34,050 nucleotides of DNA. Origin: Trichormus sp. M33_DOE_039 (GTDB taxonomy: Bacteria; Cyanobacteriota; Cyanobacteriia; Cyanobacteriales; Nostocaceae). The notes under the pieces are model-generated. The model ran no database searches. It saw only the letters and a list, made by a program, of their open reading frames with translations, and was not told the DNA's origin. Each line of letters starts with the position of its first letter. Positions within the stretch are counted from its first letter, which is position 1. The stretch lies in contig DVDT01000029.1 of NCBI GenBank assembly GCA_015296085.1, positions 1 to 34,050 of the forward strand, read 5' to 3'. The translations under genes and the position numbers were made by a program. Shown here in pieces: positions 7,893 to 16,460 of the stretch.

Positions 7893-9104
7893 TTAAGCCT
7901 TTGTTGTGCCTATTTTTGTGAGTGCGGCGATCGCATGGAGTCTAACAAATTCATCCGTATCTACCAGCATATCAGTTAATAGTGGGGTGGCTTCTTGACA
8001 ACCTAACTGCCCTAGAGATAGTGCGATCGCACTTTTAACGCTGGTGATTTTCGTCGCTGGATGTTGTAAGTCCAGCATTGCTAACAAAATGTTTGTGGCT
8101 TTTGTGATTAACTCTGGTTTCTGTACTCTACCTATAACGGTGACAATTTCTTGCCAAATTGTCGGGGAAGTGAGTTGATTGAGTGCTATTTGCAAACATT
8201 CCAAACCCAATGATGTCTCTACCCAAATCAAGGCGCGGATAATCTCTAGTTGTAGAGTGATTGGTGTATGGGGTGAAATTAAAACCTTAAATAGATGCTG
8301 AGTTGCGACATCACCACCCATTCGAGCCAAAGAGACGGCGGCGGTACAACAAACCTCAATATGAAAATCATATAGTCGAGGCTGTAGTTTAGCTACCAAA
8401 TCTAATTCTGTACATAAATCAGCACGATAACCTAAACTTTGCACAGCGATACGTCGAACATTGGGTGCAATATCATCTAAAGCACTCAATAGTATAGGGG
8501 GTACACGTTGATCGTGAAAACTGCTGAGTGCTTCTAGGGCGGCTGCACGTACAGCTACTTGGGAATCTTGTAATACACTCAATAGCGGTGGGATAGTTTC
8601 TGGCTTACGAATGTAGGAGAGCGATCGCGCTGCGAAAAGTCTGGTATCCTCTTGAGTGAGGAGTTCACAAAGTGCAGGAATCGCCGAATTTCCCATCTGT
8701 CCTAGTGCTGTAGCGGCGATCGCTTGCAGTTCTTCATCCTTACTACTTTTGAATAACTCTACTAAAGGCTGAATCACGTCTGGGTGCTGATACTCCCCCA
8801 AAATCCGCGCCACGAACCAGCGTAACTCATCATCTGCATCTTCATCCTCTAAGATGGCAATCAACGAAGGAATCGCTGTAGTTCCTAATTGAGTCAGCAC
8901 CTTGGCAATATCCCAACGCTGCTGAAAATCTCCCATCTCTAAAATTGTTAATGCTAATTCCAATAGATATTCTTGATTAGCTATCTCTGAATTTTGTGAG
9001 TTATTAGCCAAAATCAACTGTTGTAAATATTGAATTAGCGATGACCAATCAGCCGCATCATGCGCTGTCTGCGCCTGCACCAAAAGCTGCCCGATATTAT
9101 TCAC
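7893..9104 (-). CDS. nirB: HEAT-repeat protein, probable nitrite reductase partner NirB
   Basis: 403 residues, GTG start. Nearly the whole protein is helical repeats of the HEAT / PBS-lyase type. Examples are TAIPSLIAILEDEDADDELRW, NSAIPALCELLTQEDTRLFAA and QVAVRAAALEALSSF, continuing to the C-terminus. Such scaffolds mediate protein-protein contact (compare CpcE). In Anabaena and Synechococcus a gene called nirB, upstream of and divergent from nirA, encodes a protein needed for full nitrite reductase activity that interacts with NirA. Position and repeat type match, so the name is a position-supported inference; it is unrelated to the NADH-nitrite reductase also named NirB in enterics. It lies 139 bp beyond the Rieske gene on the same strand, with an STRR between them. 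Confidence 0.7.
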   Translation of the reverse strand: MNNIGQLLVQAQTAHDAADWSSLIQYLQQLILANNSQNSEIANQEYLLELALTILEMGDFQQRWDIAKVLTQLGTTAIPSLIAILEDEDADDELRWFVARILGEYQHPDVIQPLVELFKSSKDEELQAIAATALGQMGNSAIPALCELLTQEDTRLFAARSLSYIRKPETIPPLLSVLQDSQVAVRAAALEALSSFHDQRVPPILLSALDDIAPNVRRIAVQSLGYRADLCTELDLVAKLQPRLYDFHIEVCCTAAVSLARMGGDVATQHLFKVLISPHTPITLQLEIIRALIWVETSLGLECLQIALNQLTSPTIWQEIVTVIGRVQKPELITKATNILLAMLDLQHPATKITSVKSAIALSLGQLGCQEATPLLTDMLVDTDEFVRLHAIAALTKIGTTKA

Positions 9105-9133
9105 AACGCCTTGCTTGAATTCTCAAATTGAAG

Positions 9134-9175
9134 TTGGGGACTGGGGACTAGGGACTGGGGATTGGGGATTGGGGA
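9134..9175. repeat. Heptamer tandem repeat (TTGGGGA / CTGGGGA)
   Basis: Six consecutive 7-base units alternating between CTGGGGA, TTGGGGA and CTAGGGA, in the spacer between the Rieske and HEAT-repeat genes. Typical STRR. Confidence 0.85.
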
Positions 9176-9243
9176 CTATAACATAGTTTTTGTTTTGCTG
9201 CTCCCTCTGCTTCCCTACGTCCCTTACCTTCTGCTTTCTTTTA

Positions 9244-9654
9244 CTAACTTGGCTTAACTACAACTGAATTACCCTCAATCTTGGCGGCGTAAGTTTTGAG
9301 AGGTTTTGTAGCCGGCTCTTTTTGTACTGTACCATCAACTCCATATTCTGCACCATGACAAGGGCAGACAAATTTTTTAGTAGCAGCTTGCCATGCTACG
9401 ACACATCCTTTATGGGTACAAGTGGGATTGACGGCAATTAAATTGTCTCCCTTGGAAGTACCCACCACTAAAACAGAGCCAACAGGTGAATTTTCCGCCA
9501 GTAATTGACCAGTTTTATCTAATTCCGCAATAGTACCAACAGTTTGCCAATCTCCAGATGCAGTTGTTTGGCTAGAACAAGCTGCGATCGCTACAGGTAG
9601 GCTACTAGCTAGCCAACCCAAACCAACCCAATTAATAAAATCACGACGTTTCAT
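9244..9654 (-). CDS. Rieske [2Fe-2S] lipoprotein
   Basis: 136 residues. The N-terminus MKRRDFINWVGLGWLASSLP resembles a Tat signal (twin Arg 3-4) and ends in IAAC (Cys26), a lipobox-like site, so export and lipid anchoring are likely. Rieske box 1 is CTHKGC (Cys79, His81 as ligands, Cys84) and box 2 is CPCHGAEY (Cys97 and His100 as ligands, Cys99); Cys84-Cys99 would form the usual disulfide. The box 2 Ser that hydrogen-bonds the cluster in high-potential Rieske proteins is Ala here, which suggests a lower potential. It is shorter than PetC and has no membrane helix after the signal. It is divergent from nirA and upstream of the HEAT gene. The electron partner is unknown. Confidence 0.88.
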   Translation of the reverse strand: MKRRDFINWVGLGWLASSLPVAIAACSSQTTASGDWQTVGTIAELDKTGQLLAENSPVGSVLVVGTSKGDNLIAVNPTCTHKGCVVAWQAATKKFVCPCHGAEYGVDGTVQKEPATKPLKTYAAKIEGNSVVVKPS

Positions 9655-10160
9655 AGTTATTAGTCAATAGTCAATATTCAATAATCATTAGGTATCGGGT
9701 GTTGGGCATTAGTTACTCCCTACCTTGTCTTTCCTGTCACTGGTCACCTAACCATATGTTATGCAGAAAACGCATTATATTGATTTGTTTTAAGCATTAT
9801 TACTAAAATTCTGTAGCTGTTTATACGATTTTATCGTAAATCCCAACATAACCTGAGAAGTATCGAAATTGTTACATAAACATTGATGCCAACCTCTTGA
9901 CAAATGTTGCCCATGTAAAAAATTACAAATTCTTCTCTGGTCAAAAATCAAGTTGCGTTCAATGAAAATAGGCGGCCAGCGATTCATTGCAATAGCAACT
10001 AAATAACTTGAGAAAAATCTTGAGTAAAGGTAATCAGGCATAAATATATATACGTTTGCCATTATTTCGACCTCGTGGAGCTACCTACGAGTGAATTGAT
10101 ATTGGGTAACGCCTGATGAAGTTCTGATCTGGATTAACAATTTGCAAAGAGAGTCAGTTC
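9655..10160. other. Divergent regulatory region between Rieske gene and nirA
   Basis: 506 bases holding TAGTCAATA-type repeats next to the Rieske start (9658-9680), the NtcA-activated promoter (9813-9854), a leader of about 300 nt, and a hairpin CTCGT-GG/CC-ACGAG at 10072-10091 about 70 nt before the nirA ATG. A minus-strand open frame across the leader is not credible as a gene. Confidence 0.7.
9813..9854 (+). promoter_or_regulatory. NtcA-activated class II promoter of the nirA operon
   Basis: GTAGCTGTTTATAC at 9813-9826 fits the NtcA consensus GTA-N8-TAC exactly. A -10 box TAACCT (TAN3T) at 9849-9854 follows after 22 nt, the standard spacing for NtcA-activated promoters, and there is no -35 box. 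NtcA is the cyanobacterial nitrogen-control regulator active under ammonium limitation with 2-oxoglutarate. This places the whole nirA operon under nitrogen control. The site is palindromic, so it could also influence the leftward Rieske/HEAT genes. Confidence 0.88.
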
Positions 10161-11744
10161 ATGACGGATACAGCAACTATCACCAAAGGCAATCTAAATA
10201 AGTTCGAGAAATTTAAAGCTGAAAAAGATGGCTTAAAAATCAAGGAAGAAATAGAGCAAATTGCTTCCTTAGGATGGGAAGCAATAGATGAAACCGACCG
10301 AGATCATCGCCTCAAGTGGGTGGGTGTATTTTTCCGTCCAGTCACTCCCGGTAAGTTCATGATGCGGATGCGTCTGCCTAATGGGATTATTAACAGCGAG
10401 CAGATGCGGGTGTTGGCGGAGGTAGTGCAGCGTTATGGAGATGACGGTAACGCTGATATTACCACCAGACAAAATATTCAACTGCGAGGGATCAGAATTG
10501 AAGATTTACCAGATATTTTCAATCGGTTTCACGTCGTTGGTTTAACCAGCATCCAATCAGGGATGGATAACATCCGCAACATTACAGGTGATCCGGTGGC
10601 GGGTTTGGATGCAGATGAGTTGTATGACACCCGCGAGTTGGTGCAACAAATCCAAGATATGTTCACTAATAAAGGACAAGGCAATCCCGAATTTACCAAT
10701 CTGCCACGCAAATTTAATATAGCGATCGCAGGTGGTAGAGACAACTCCGTTCACGCTGAAATCAATGATTTGGCCTTCGTTCCAGCATTTAAAGAAGGGA
10801 CTGGGCAAGATTTTTCCCAATCCCCAACATTCGGCTTCAATATCCTAGTTGGTGGCTTCTTTTCAGCCAAACGTTGCGAAGCAGCGATTCCTCTTAACGC
10901 TTGGGTGACTCCAGAAGAAGTAGTCGCTGTTTGTCGTGCAGTTTTAGAAGTTTATCGAGATAACGGACTCAGAGCTAATCGCCTCAAATCGCGCTTGATG
11001 TGGCTACTGGATGAATGGGGTATAGATAAGTTTCGTCTAGAGGTGGAAAAACGTTTAGGTAAACCCTTGCTACCAGCCGCACCCAAAGACGAAATCGATT
11101 GGGAAAAGCGCGATCACATCGGAGTCTATAAACAAAAGCAACCAGGGTTAAACTACGTCGGCTTACACATTCCTGTAGGACGGTTGTATGCCGAGGATAT
11201 GTTTGAACTGGCGCGATTAGCAGATGTTTACGGCAGTAGTGAACTTCGGCTTACCGTTGAACAAAACGTAATTATTCCCAATATTCCTGACTCGCGGTTG
11301 AGTACATTTTTAACCGACCCTTTGCTGGAAAGGTTTGCAATTGACCCTGGTTTATTGGCGCGATCGCTAGTTTCCTGCACAGGCGCGCAATTTTGCAACT
11401 TCGCTCTTATCGAAACCAAAAACCGCGCCCTCAGCATGATTCAAGCCTTGGAGACTGAGCTAACATTCACTCGCCCAGTCCGCATTCACTGGACAGGTTG
11501 CCCCAACTCCTGCGGACAACCCCAAGTTGCAGACATCGGACTGATGGGAACTAAAGCCCGTAAAAACGGTAAAGCTGTAGAAGGCGTTGATATTTATATG
11601 GGTGGCAAAGTCGGTAAAGATGCACATCTAGGTAACTGCGTCCAAAAAGGCATACCCTGCGAAGACCTACAGCCACTTTTACGAGATTTACTCATCCAAC
11701 ACTTCGGGGCGAAAGCAAGAGAAGAAGCCTTAGTTACTAGCTAG
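10161..11744 (+). CDS. nirA: Ferredoxin-nitrite reductase
   Basis: 527 residues. Reduces nitrite to ammonium with six electrons from reduced ferredoxin, in the cytoplasm. It has two ferredoxin-like half domains. The siroheme/[4Fe-4S] ligands are CTGAQFC (Cys406, Cys412) and CPNSC (Cys447, Cys451), and the siroheme-binding segment DITTRQNIQLRGI (about 98-110) is present. There is no C-terminal ferredoxin domain as found in some Nostoc NirA variants, so it depends on free ferredoxin. An AGAGAG purine run precedes the ATG. First gene of the operon. Confidence 0.97.
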   Translation: MTDTATITKGNLNKFEKFKAEKDGLKIKEEIEQIASLGWEAIDETDRDHRLKWVGVFFRPVTPGKFMMRMRLPNGIINSEQMRVLAEVVQRYGDDGNADITTRQNIQLRGIRIEDLPDIFNRFHVVGLTSIQSGMDNIRNITGDPVAGLDADELYDTRELVQQIQDMFTNKGQGNPEFTNLPRKFNIAIAGGRDNSVHAEINDLAFVPAFKEGTGQDFSQSPTFGFNILVGGFFSAKRCEAAIPLNAWVTPEEVVAVCRAVLEVYRDNGLRANRLKSRLMWLLDEWGIDKFRLEVEKRLGKPLLPAAPKDEIDWEKRDHIGVYKQKQPGLNYVGLHIPVGRLYAEDMFELARLADVYGSSELRLTVEQNVIIPNIPDSRLSTFLTDPLLERFAIDPGLLARSLVSCTGAQFCNFALIETKNRALSMIQALETELTFTRPVRIHWTGCPNSCGQPQVADIGLMGTKARKNGKAVEGVDIYMGGKVGKDAHLGNCVQKGIPCEDLQPLLRDLLIQHFGAKAREEALVTS

Positions 11745-12032
11745 GAGTCCAGGGGTGTGGGGAAAATAACTATTCCCAATGCCCCATGACGGCAGTTGCT
11801 ACAAACGCAGAGTCTCCCAAACGCCACTGCCTCCCCAATTCCCAATAGCTATTAACCGAAGAAAAGAATAATACAAGCCCCTAAATTTATCTGTGGGAAT
11901 TGTAATTTTGTAGCTTGCTTTCCTTCTCTTTCAGAGACGCTACCGCATTCGCCAAAGGCGTTCTCAAAGAGTACCCGTAGAGTATTTTGAATTCCCCGCA
12001 GGGGTTGACGAATTAACAACATACTAAGAACA
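11745..12032. other. nirA-nrtA spacer with dispersed repeats
   Basis: 288 bases. Contains a 'caatgccccatgacggcagttgc' type repeat (about 11776-11850, interrupted by CCCCAATTCCCAAT units) and a second repeat at 11936-11975 with gcattcgccaaaggcgt. The palindromic centre cgccaaaggcg could fold. No promoter was identified, so nrtA is probably read from the nirA promoter. Confidence 0.5.
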
Positions 12033-13358
12033 ATGAGCAATTTTTCCAGAAGAAAATTCATTTTCACCACAGGTGCAGCAGCTGCGGCTTCTATTGTGAC
12101 TCATGCTTGCGCTGCTAATAATTCCAACTCAAATACCACAGGTGAACAAGCACCCTCAGCCAATCCAGCAGCCAACGTCTCAACAGTGGCTAACGCACCG
12201 AAGGTAGAAACAACTAAAGCCAAACTTGGATTTATCGCCCTTACTGATGCTGCACCCCTAATTATTGCCAAAGAAAAAGGCTTCTTTGCTAAATACGGGA
12301 TGACTGATGTTGAGGTAATAAAACAAAAATCTTGGCCAGTTACCCGTGACAACCTCAAAATTGGTTCATCTGGTGGCGGTATCGATGGCGCACACATCCT
12401 CAGCCCCATGCCTTACTTGATCACCATTAATGATCAAGTGCCGATGTATCTCTTAGCTAGATTAAATACTAACGGTCAGGCGATTTCCGTTGCTAATAAA
12501 TTTAAAGAACTTAAAGTCAATTTAGAAAGTAAGGCACTCAAAGAAGCTGCTGCTCAAGCTAAAGCTAATCAAAAATCATTCAAAGCTGGTATTACTTTTC
12601 CTGGCGGGACTCACGATTTATGGATGCGCTACTGGCTAGCGGCTGGTGGAATTAATCCTGATCAAGATGTGGTGTTAGAACCAGTTCCACCACCACAAAT
12701 GGTAGCCAACATGAAAGTTGGTACTGTTGATGCTTTCTGTGTAGGAGAACCTTGGAACGCGCAATTAGTTAGTCAAAAGCTGGGTTATTCTGCTTTAGTT
12801 ACTGGTGAGTTATGGAAAGACCATCCCGAAAAAGCCTTTGCGATGCGGAAGGATTGGGTTGATCAAAATCCTAATGCTACACAAGCATTGTTGATGGCAA
12901 TTCTAGAAGCTCAACAATGGTGTGAAAAGCAAGAAAACAAAGAAGAAATGTGTAAAATTTGCGCCGATCGCAAATACTTTAATGTTGCCGCAGCAGATAT
13001 TGTCGAAAGATCTAAAGGCAATATCGACTATGGTGATGGGCGTACTGAAAAAGAATTTGCTTATCGGATGAAGTTCTGGGCAGATAATGCTTCCTATCCA
13101 TATAAGAGTCATGATATTTGGTTTTTAACTGAAAATATTCGTTGGGGTTATCTACCAAAAGAAACCAAAATCAAAGAAATTGTTGATCAAGTCAACAAAG
13201 AAGATTTGTGGAAGAAAGCAGCCTTAGCACTGGGTGTACCTGAAGCAGAAATTCCTACTAGCGCATCTCGCGGTGTGGAAACTTTCTTTGATGGTGTAAA
13301 ATTTGACCCTGAAAAACCAGAAGTATATTTACAAGGTTTGAAAATCAAGAAAGTGTAA
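12033..13358 (+). CDS. nrtA: Nitrate/nitrite ABC transporter substrate-binding lipoprotein
   Basis: 441 residues. N-terminal Tat-like signal SRRKFIFTTGAAAAAS with a Cys at residue 26 (THAC) as probable lipid anchor, then a low-complexity Asn/Ala/Thr linker and the periplasmic binding domain beginning at KLGFIALTDAAPLIIAKEKGFF. It binds nitrate and nitrite and hands them to the NrtB channel. The same domain is repeated as the C-terminal half of NrtC. Second gene of the operon; a strong hairpin follows its stop codon. Confidence 0.96.
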   Translation: MSNFSRRKFIFTTGAAAAASIVTHACAANNSNSNTTGEQAPSANPAANVSTVANAPKVETTKAKLGFIALTDAAPLIIAKEKGFFAKYGMTDVEVIKQKSWPVTRDNLKIGSSGGGIDGAHILSPMPYLITINDQVPMYLLARLNTNGQAISVANKFKELKVNLESKALKEAAAQAKANQKSFKAGITFPGGTHDLWMRYWLAAGGINPDQDVVLEPVPPPQMVANMKVGTVDAFCVGEPWNAQLVSQKLGYSALVTGELWKDHPEKAFAMRKDWVDQNPNATQALLMAILEAQQWCEKQENKEEMCKICADRKYFNVAAADIVERSKGNIDYGDGRTEKEFAYRMKFWADNASYPYKSHDIWFLTENIRWGYLPKETKIKEIVDQVNKEDLWKKAALALGVPEAEIPTSASRGVETFFDGVKFDPEKPEVYLQGLKIKKV

Positions 13359-13369
13359 TGAGAAAAAAT

Positions 13370-13394
13370 CTGAGCGGAGTGAGTTACCGCTCAG
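13370..13394. promoter_or_regulatory. Intra-operon hairpin between nrtA and nrtB
   Basis: Perfect 8-bp stem CTGAGCGG / CCGCTCAG with a 9-nt loop, 12 nt after the nrtA stop and with no T-run. It is best read as a 3' stabilising structure that lets the binding protein be made in excess of the membrane subunits, as in other ABC operons; it is also part of a repeat common in Nostoc-type spacers. Confidence 0.55.
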
Positions 13395-13501
13395 AGATGC
13401 AAGCACTTAGGAGAAAACGGTGATATCTCTGCTTGAGAGAATCAGTTTCTGTACTCATTAAAATCCAAATTGCTGTAAAAATCACGGAAGAAATAGAGAA
13501 C

Positions 13502-14341
13502 ATGGCTGCTGTTTTAGGAAGTCGTAATTTCAGAAAAAAATCTCGCAAAAACATTGATAAATTTGTTGCAGAAAAAATCTTGCCACCTGTCCTAGCTTTA
13601 TTAATTTTTCTAGTAATTTGGCAACTACTTTGTCTTAATCCCAGCTTTGAGTTACCAGGGCCAATAGAGACTTTTAGAGAAACTTGGAACCCATTTATCA
13701 TCAATCCATTCTTTGATAATGGTGAAAGTGATAAGGGTTTAGGTTGGCAGATACTAAGTAGTTTAGGTAGAGTGGGAATAGGTTTTTCGTTAGCTGCGAT
13801 CGCTGGCATTATTTTAGGTATTCTCATCGGTGCAAATAAGTTAGTTTACAATGCTGTAGATCCCATATTTCAAGTCTTGCGGACTGTCCCGCCTCTGGCA
13901 TGGCTACCGATTTCCTTGGCAGCATTTCAACAAGCTAATCCCTCAGCAATTTTTGTGATTTTTATCACCTCAATTTGGCCAATTATTATTAATACTACTG
14001 TCGGTGTACAGCAAATTCCTCAAGACTATATAAATGTCGCCAGAGTGTTAAAACTCAAAGGTGCAAAGTATTTCTTAAAAATAGTCTTTCCGGCGACTGT
14101 GCCTTATATATTCACAGGTTTGAGAATTGGCATTGGCTTATCTTGGTTAGCAATTGTTGCCGCAGAAATGTTAGTTGGTGGTGTAGGAATTGGTTCATTT
14201 ATTTGGGATGCTTACAACACAACTACAGAAACTAATTTGAGTGAGATTATTTTGGCTCTCATTTATGTTGGTTTAGTTGGTTTGTTATTAGATAGATTGG
14301 TGGGTTTTGTGGCTAGCAAAGTTGTAGCAGAGCAAAAGTAG
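13502..14341 (+). CDS. nrtB: Nitrate/nitrite ABC transporter permease
   Basis: 279 residues from ATG at 13502; the frame is open to a TTG at 13433 but MAAVLGSRNFRKKSRKN fits the family start. Inner-membrane subunit with about six hydrophobic segments (about residues 30-48, 95-115, and four more). The cytoplasmic EAA-type loop that contacts the ATPases is ARVLKLKGAKYFLKIVFPAT. Works as the channel with NrtA, NrtC and NrtD. Confidence 0.95.
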   Translation: MAAVLGSRNFRKKSRKNIDKFVAEKILPPVLALLIFLVIWQLLCLNPSFELPGPIETFRETWNPFIINPFFDNGESDKGLGWQILSSLGRVGIGFSLAAIAGIILGILIGANKLVYNAVDPIFQVLRTVPPLAWLPISLAAFQQANPSAIFVIFITSIWPIIINTTVGVQQIPQDYINVARVLKLKGAKYFLKIVFPATVPYIFTGLRIGIGLSWLAIVAAEMLVGGVGIGSFIWDAYNTTTETNLSEIILALIYVGLVGLLLDRLVGFVASKVVAEQK

Positions 14342-14370
14342 TCCACATTTAAACAACAAGGACAATCTAT

Positions 14371-14398
14371 TGACTAATGACTAATGACTAATGACTAA
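14371..14398. repeat. Heptamer tandem repeat (TGACTAA)
   Basis: Four perfect TGACTAA units followed by degenerate ones up to the nrtC start, in the nrtB-nrtC spacer. The unit contains TGA and TAA stops in different frames. Confidence 0.9.
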
Positions 14399-14411
14399 GG
14401 ACTAATGAATA

Positions 14412-16388
14412 ATGCCTACTTTTGTTGAAGTTGACCACGTTGATCGTGTATTTGATTTACCGAATGGCGGTAGATATATCGCTCTGAAAAATATTGAATT
14501 GAAAATTGAACAAGGGGAATTTGTTTCTCTTATTGGACATTCTGGTTGTGGTAAATCTACGCTCTTGAATATCATTGCAGGGTTAGATAGGGCGAGTATT
14601 GGTGGTGTGACTTTGGAAGGACGGGAAGTGAGAGATCCTAGTCCCGATCGCATGGTAGTGTTTCAAAACTATTCGTTACTTCCTTGGTTAACTGTCAGAG
14701 ACAATATTGCTCTGGCTGTGGATGAGGTTTATCAAGGTAAACCTAAAGGCGAACGCCTCTTAATTATTGAAGAACATATTGACATGGTGGGACTGCGCCA
14801 TGCAGCTAATAAACGTCCCAGTGAGTTGTCTGGGGGGATGAAACAACGGGTGGCGATCGCGCGTGCTTTGGCTACTCGTCCCAAGTTGTTACTGTTAGAT
14901 GAACCGTTTGGAGCTTTGGATGCTTTGACACGCGGGAGTTTACAGGAACAATTGATGAAAATCTGCAATGAGCATAATGTTACCTGCGTGATGGTGACAC
15001 ATGACGTAGATGAAGCCTTATTGTTGAGCGATCGCGTCGTCATGCTCACCAACGGGCCAGAAGCACACATCGGACAAATCTTGGAAGTCCCAATTCCCCG
15101 TCCCCGTCAGCGTTTGGAAGTAGTCAAACATCCCAGCTACTACAATCTGCGGAATGAAATGATTTACTTCCTCAATCAGCAAAAGTTGGCGAAGAAACGC
15201 CAAAGTCAGCGTCTAGTAACATCAGAAAAAAGCGCAGCCCAATCTATCCTCGAAATTGGCTTTATGCCTTTAACTGACGCTGCACCTTTAATTGTCGCTA
15301 AAGAAAAAGGTTTCTTTGCTAAGTATGGCTTAGAAAATATTGTCCTCAGTAAAGCTAGTAGTTGGCAGGAAATCACCAAAGGTTTTGTTTCCGGGAGATT
15401 AGATGCAGCTCAAATGCTGGCAGGAATGCCCCTAGCACTTACATTAGGTGCGGGTGAAAATCCTTCGATTCCCGTAATTAATGCGCTCAATCTCTCGCGC
15501 AACGCTAACGCCATTACCTTCAGCAAAAGACTGTATAACCAAGGTGTGCGTAGTCTCAGTGACTTAAAATCAGTCATTAGCACCTCACCTGACCAAATTC
15601 TCACCTTGGGTGTAGTGCATCCCACATCCATGCTGAACTTAGTTTTGCGCTACTGGTTAGCGGCTGGTGGCATAGATCCTGATAGAGATATCAGCCTCAC
15701 AGTAATTCCACCATCACAAATGGTCGCCCAACTGGAAGCCGGATATATTGACGGTTACTGTGCGGGAGAACCTTGGAACTATCAAGCAGTACATCAAGAC
15801 GTGGGATTTGTGGCTGCTACTGCCTTAGAAATTTGGTCAGGACAGCCAAAGCAAGTTTTAGGAGTCCGAGAAGAATGGGTGCAAAAATACCCAGAAACCA
15901 ATTTAGCTTTAACTAAAGCACTTCTAGAAGCTTGCGAATACTGTGATGACATCCGCAACCGTCCAGAAATTCTTGAATTACTCTGCCGTCCTGAGTATTT
16001 AAACATAGATTCCGCATACATTCGACCTGGTTTCATTGACCCCTATGATCGCGGCGACGGTAAACCACCCCAAGAACTCACTGCATACAACCAGTTCTAC
16101 CTCAATAAAACCAACTACCCCAACCGCACAGAAATCTTGTGGATGCTCACCCAGCTAGCACGCTGGAGTATTACACCCTTTCCCAAAAACTGGGTAGAAG
16201 TCATCGAAAGGGTTTGTCGTGCAGACATATTTGGTGAAGCAGCCCGCGACCTCGGCTTACTTGACATCGGCGAAGACAACCCCATCCACCTATTTGACGG
16301 TAAAGTGTTCAACCCGTCAGAACCCCTAGACTACCTCAAAAGCCTAGAAATCAAACATCAAATCCGAGTCGAAGAAGTATTTATTTAG
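14412..16388 (+). CDS. nrtC: Nitrate transporter ATPase fused to NrtA-like domain
   Basis: 658 residues. The N-terminal ABC ATPase (1-250) has Walker A GHSGCGKST (42-50), the signature LSGGMKQR and Walker B LLLLDEPFGALDA. After a short linker, residues about 275-658 repeat the NrtA fold (IGFMPLTDAAPLIVAKEKGFF...), without a signal peptide, so this half stays in the cytoplasm. In Synechococcus this C-terminal domain mediates ammonium inhibition of uptake, so it acts as a regulatory sensor. This fusion is the normal cyanobacterial NrtC, not a sequencing artefact. Confidence 0.96.
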   Translation: MPTFVEVDHVDRVFDLPNGGRYIALKNIELKIEQGEFVSLIGHSGCGKSTLLNIIAGLDRASIGGVTLEGREVRDPSPDRMVVFQNYSLLPWLTVRDNIALAVDEVYQGKPKGERLLIIEEHIDMVGLRHAANKRPSELSGGMKQRVAIARALATRPKLLLLDEPFGALDALTRGSLQEQLMKICNEHNVTCVMVTHDVDEALLLSDRVVMLTNGPEAHIGQILEVPIPRPRQRLEVVKHPSYYNLRNEMIYFLNQQKLAKKRQSQRLVTSEKSAAQSILEIGFMPLTDAAPLIVAKEKGFFAKYGLENIVLSKASSWQEITKGFVSGRLDAAQMLAGMPLALTLGAGENPSIPVINALNLSRNANAITFSKRLYNQGVRSLSDLKSVISTSPDQILTLGVVHPTSMLNLVLRYWLAAGGIDPDRDISLTVIPPSQMVAQLEAGYIDGYCAGEPWNYQAVHQDVGFVAATALEIWSGQPKQVLGVREEWVQKYPETNLALTKALLEACEYCDDIRNRPEILELLCRPEYLNIDSAYIRPGFIDPYDRGDGKPPQELTAYNQFYLNKTNYPNRTEILWMLTQLARWSITPFPKNWVEVIERVCRADIFGEAARDLGLLDIGEDNPIHLFDGKVFNPSEPLDYLKSLEIKHQIRVEEVFI

Positions 16389-16460
16389 TCAACAATTCCT
16401 CTCATTCTCCCCCTCTCTGCGCCTCTGCGTGAGTAAATCCTAAATCCATTTAACAAAGCC

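Noticed and set aside
9790-10062. 90-codon minus-strand frame in the nirA leader
   Set aside because: It covers the NtcA site and promoter, has no ribosome site, and the translation looks like a shadow of regulatory DNA.
11852-12070. 72-codon minus-strand frame overlapping the nrtA start
   Set aside because: Runs through repeat sequence and antisense to a clear signal peptide.
9134-14398. Tandem heptamers considered as CRISPR
   Set aside because: Units are 7 bases with no spacers; these are STRRs.
14412-16388. nrtC as a false fusion of two genes
   Set aside because: The ATPase plus NrtA-like architecture is the normal cyanobacterial NrtC.
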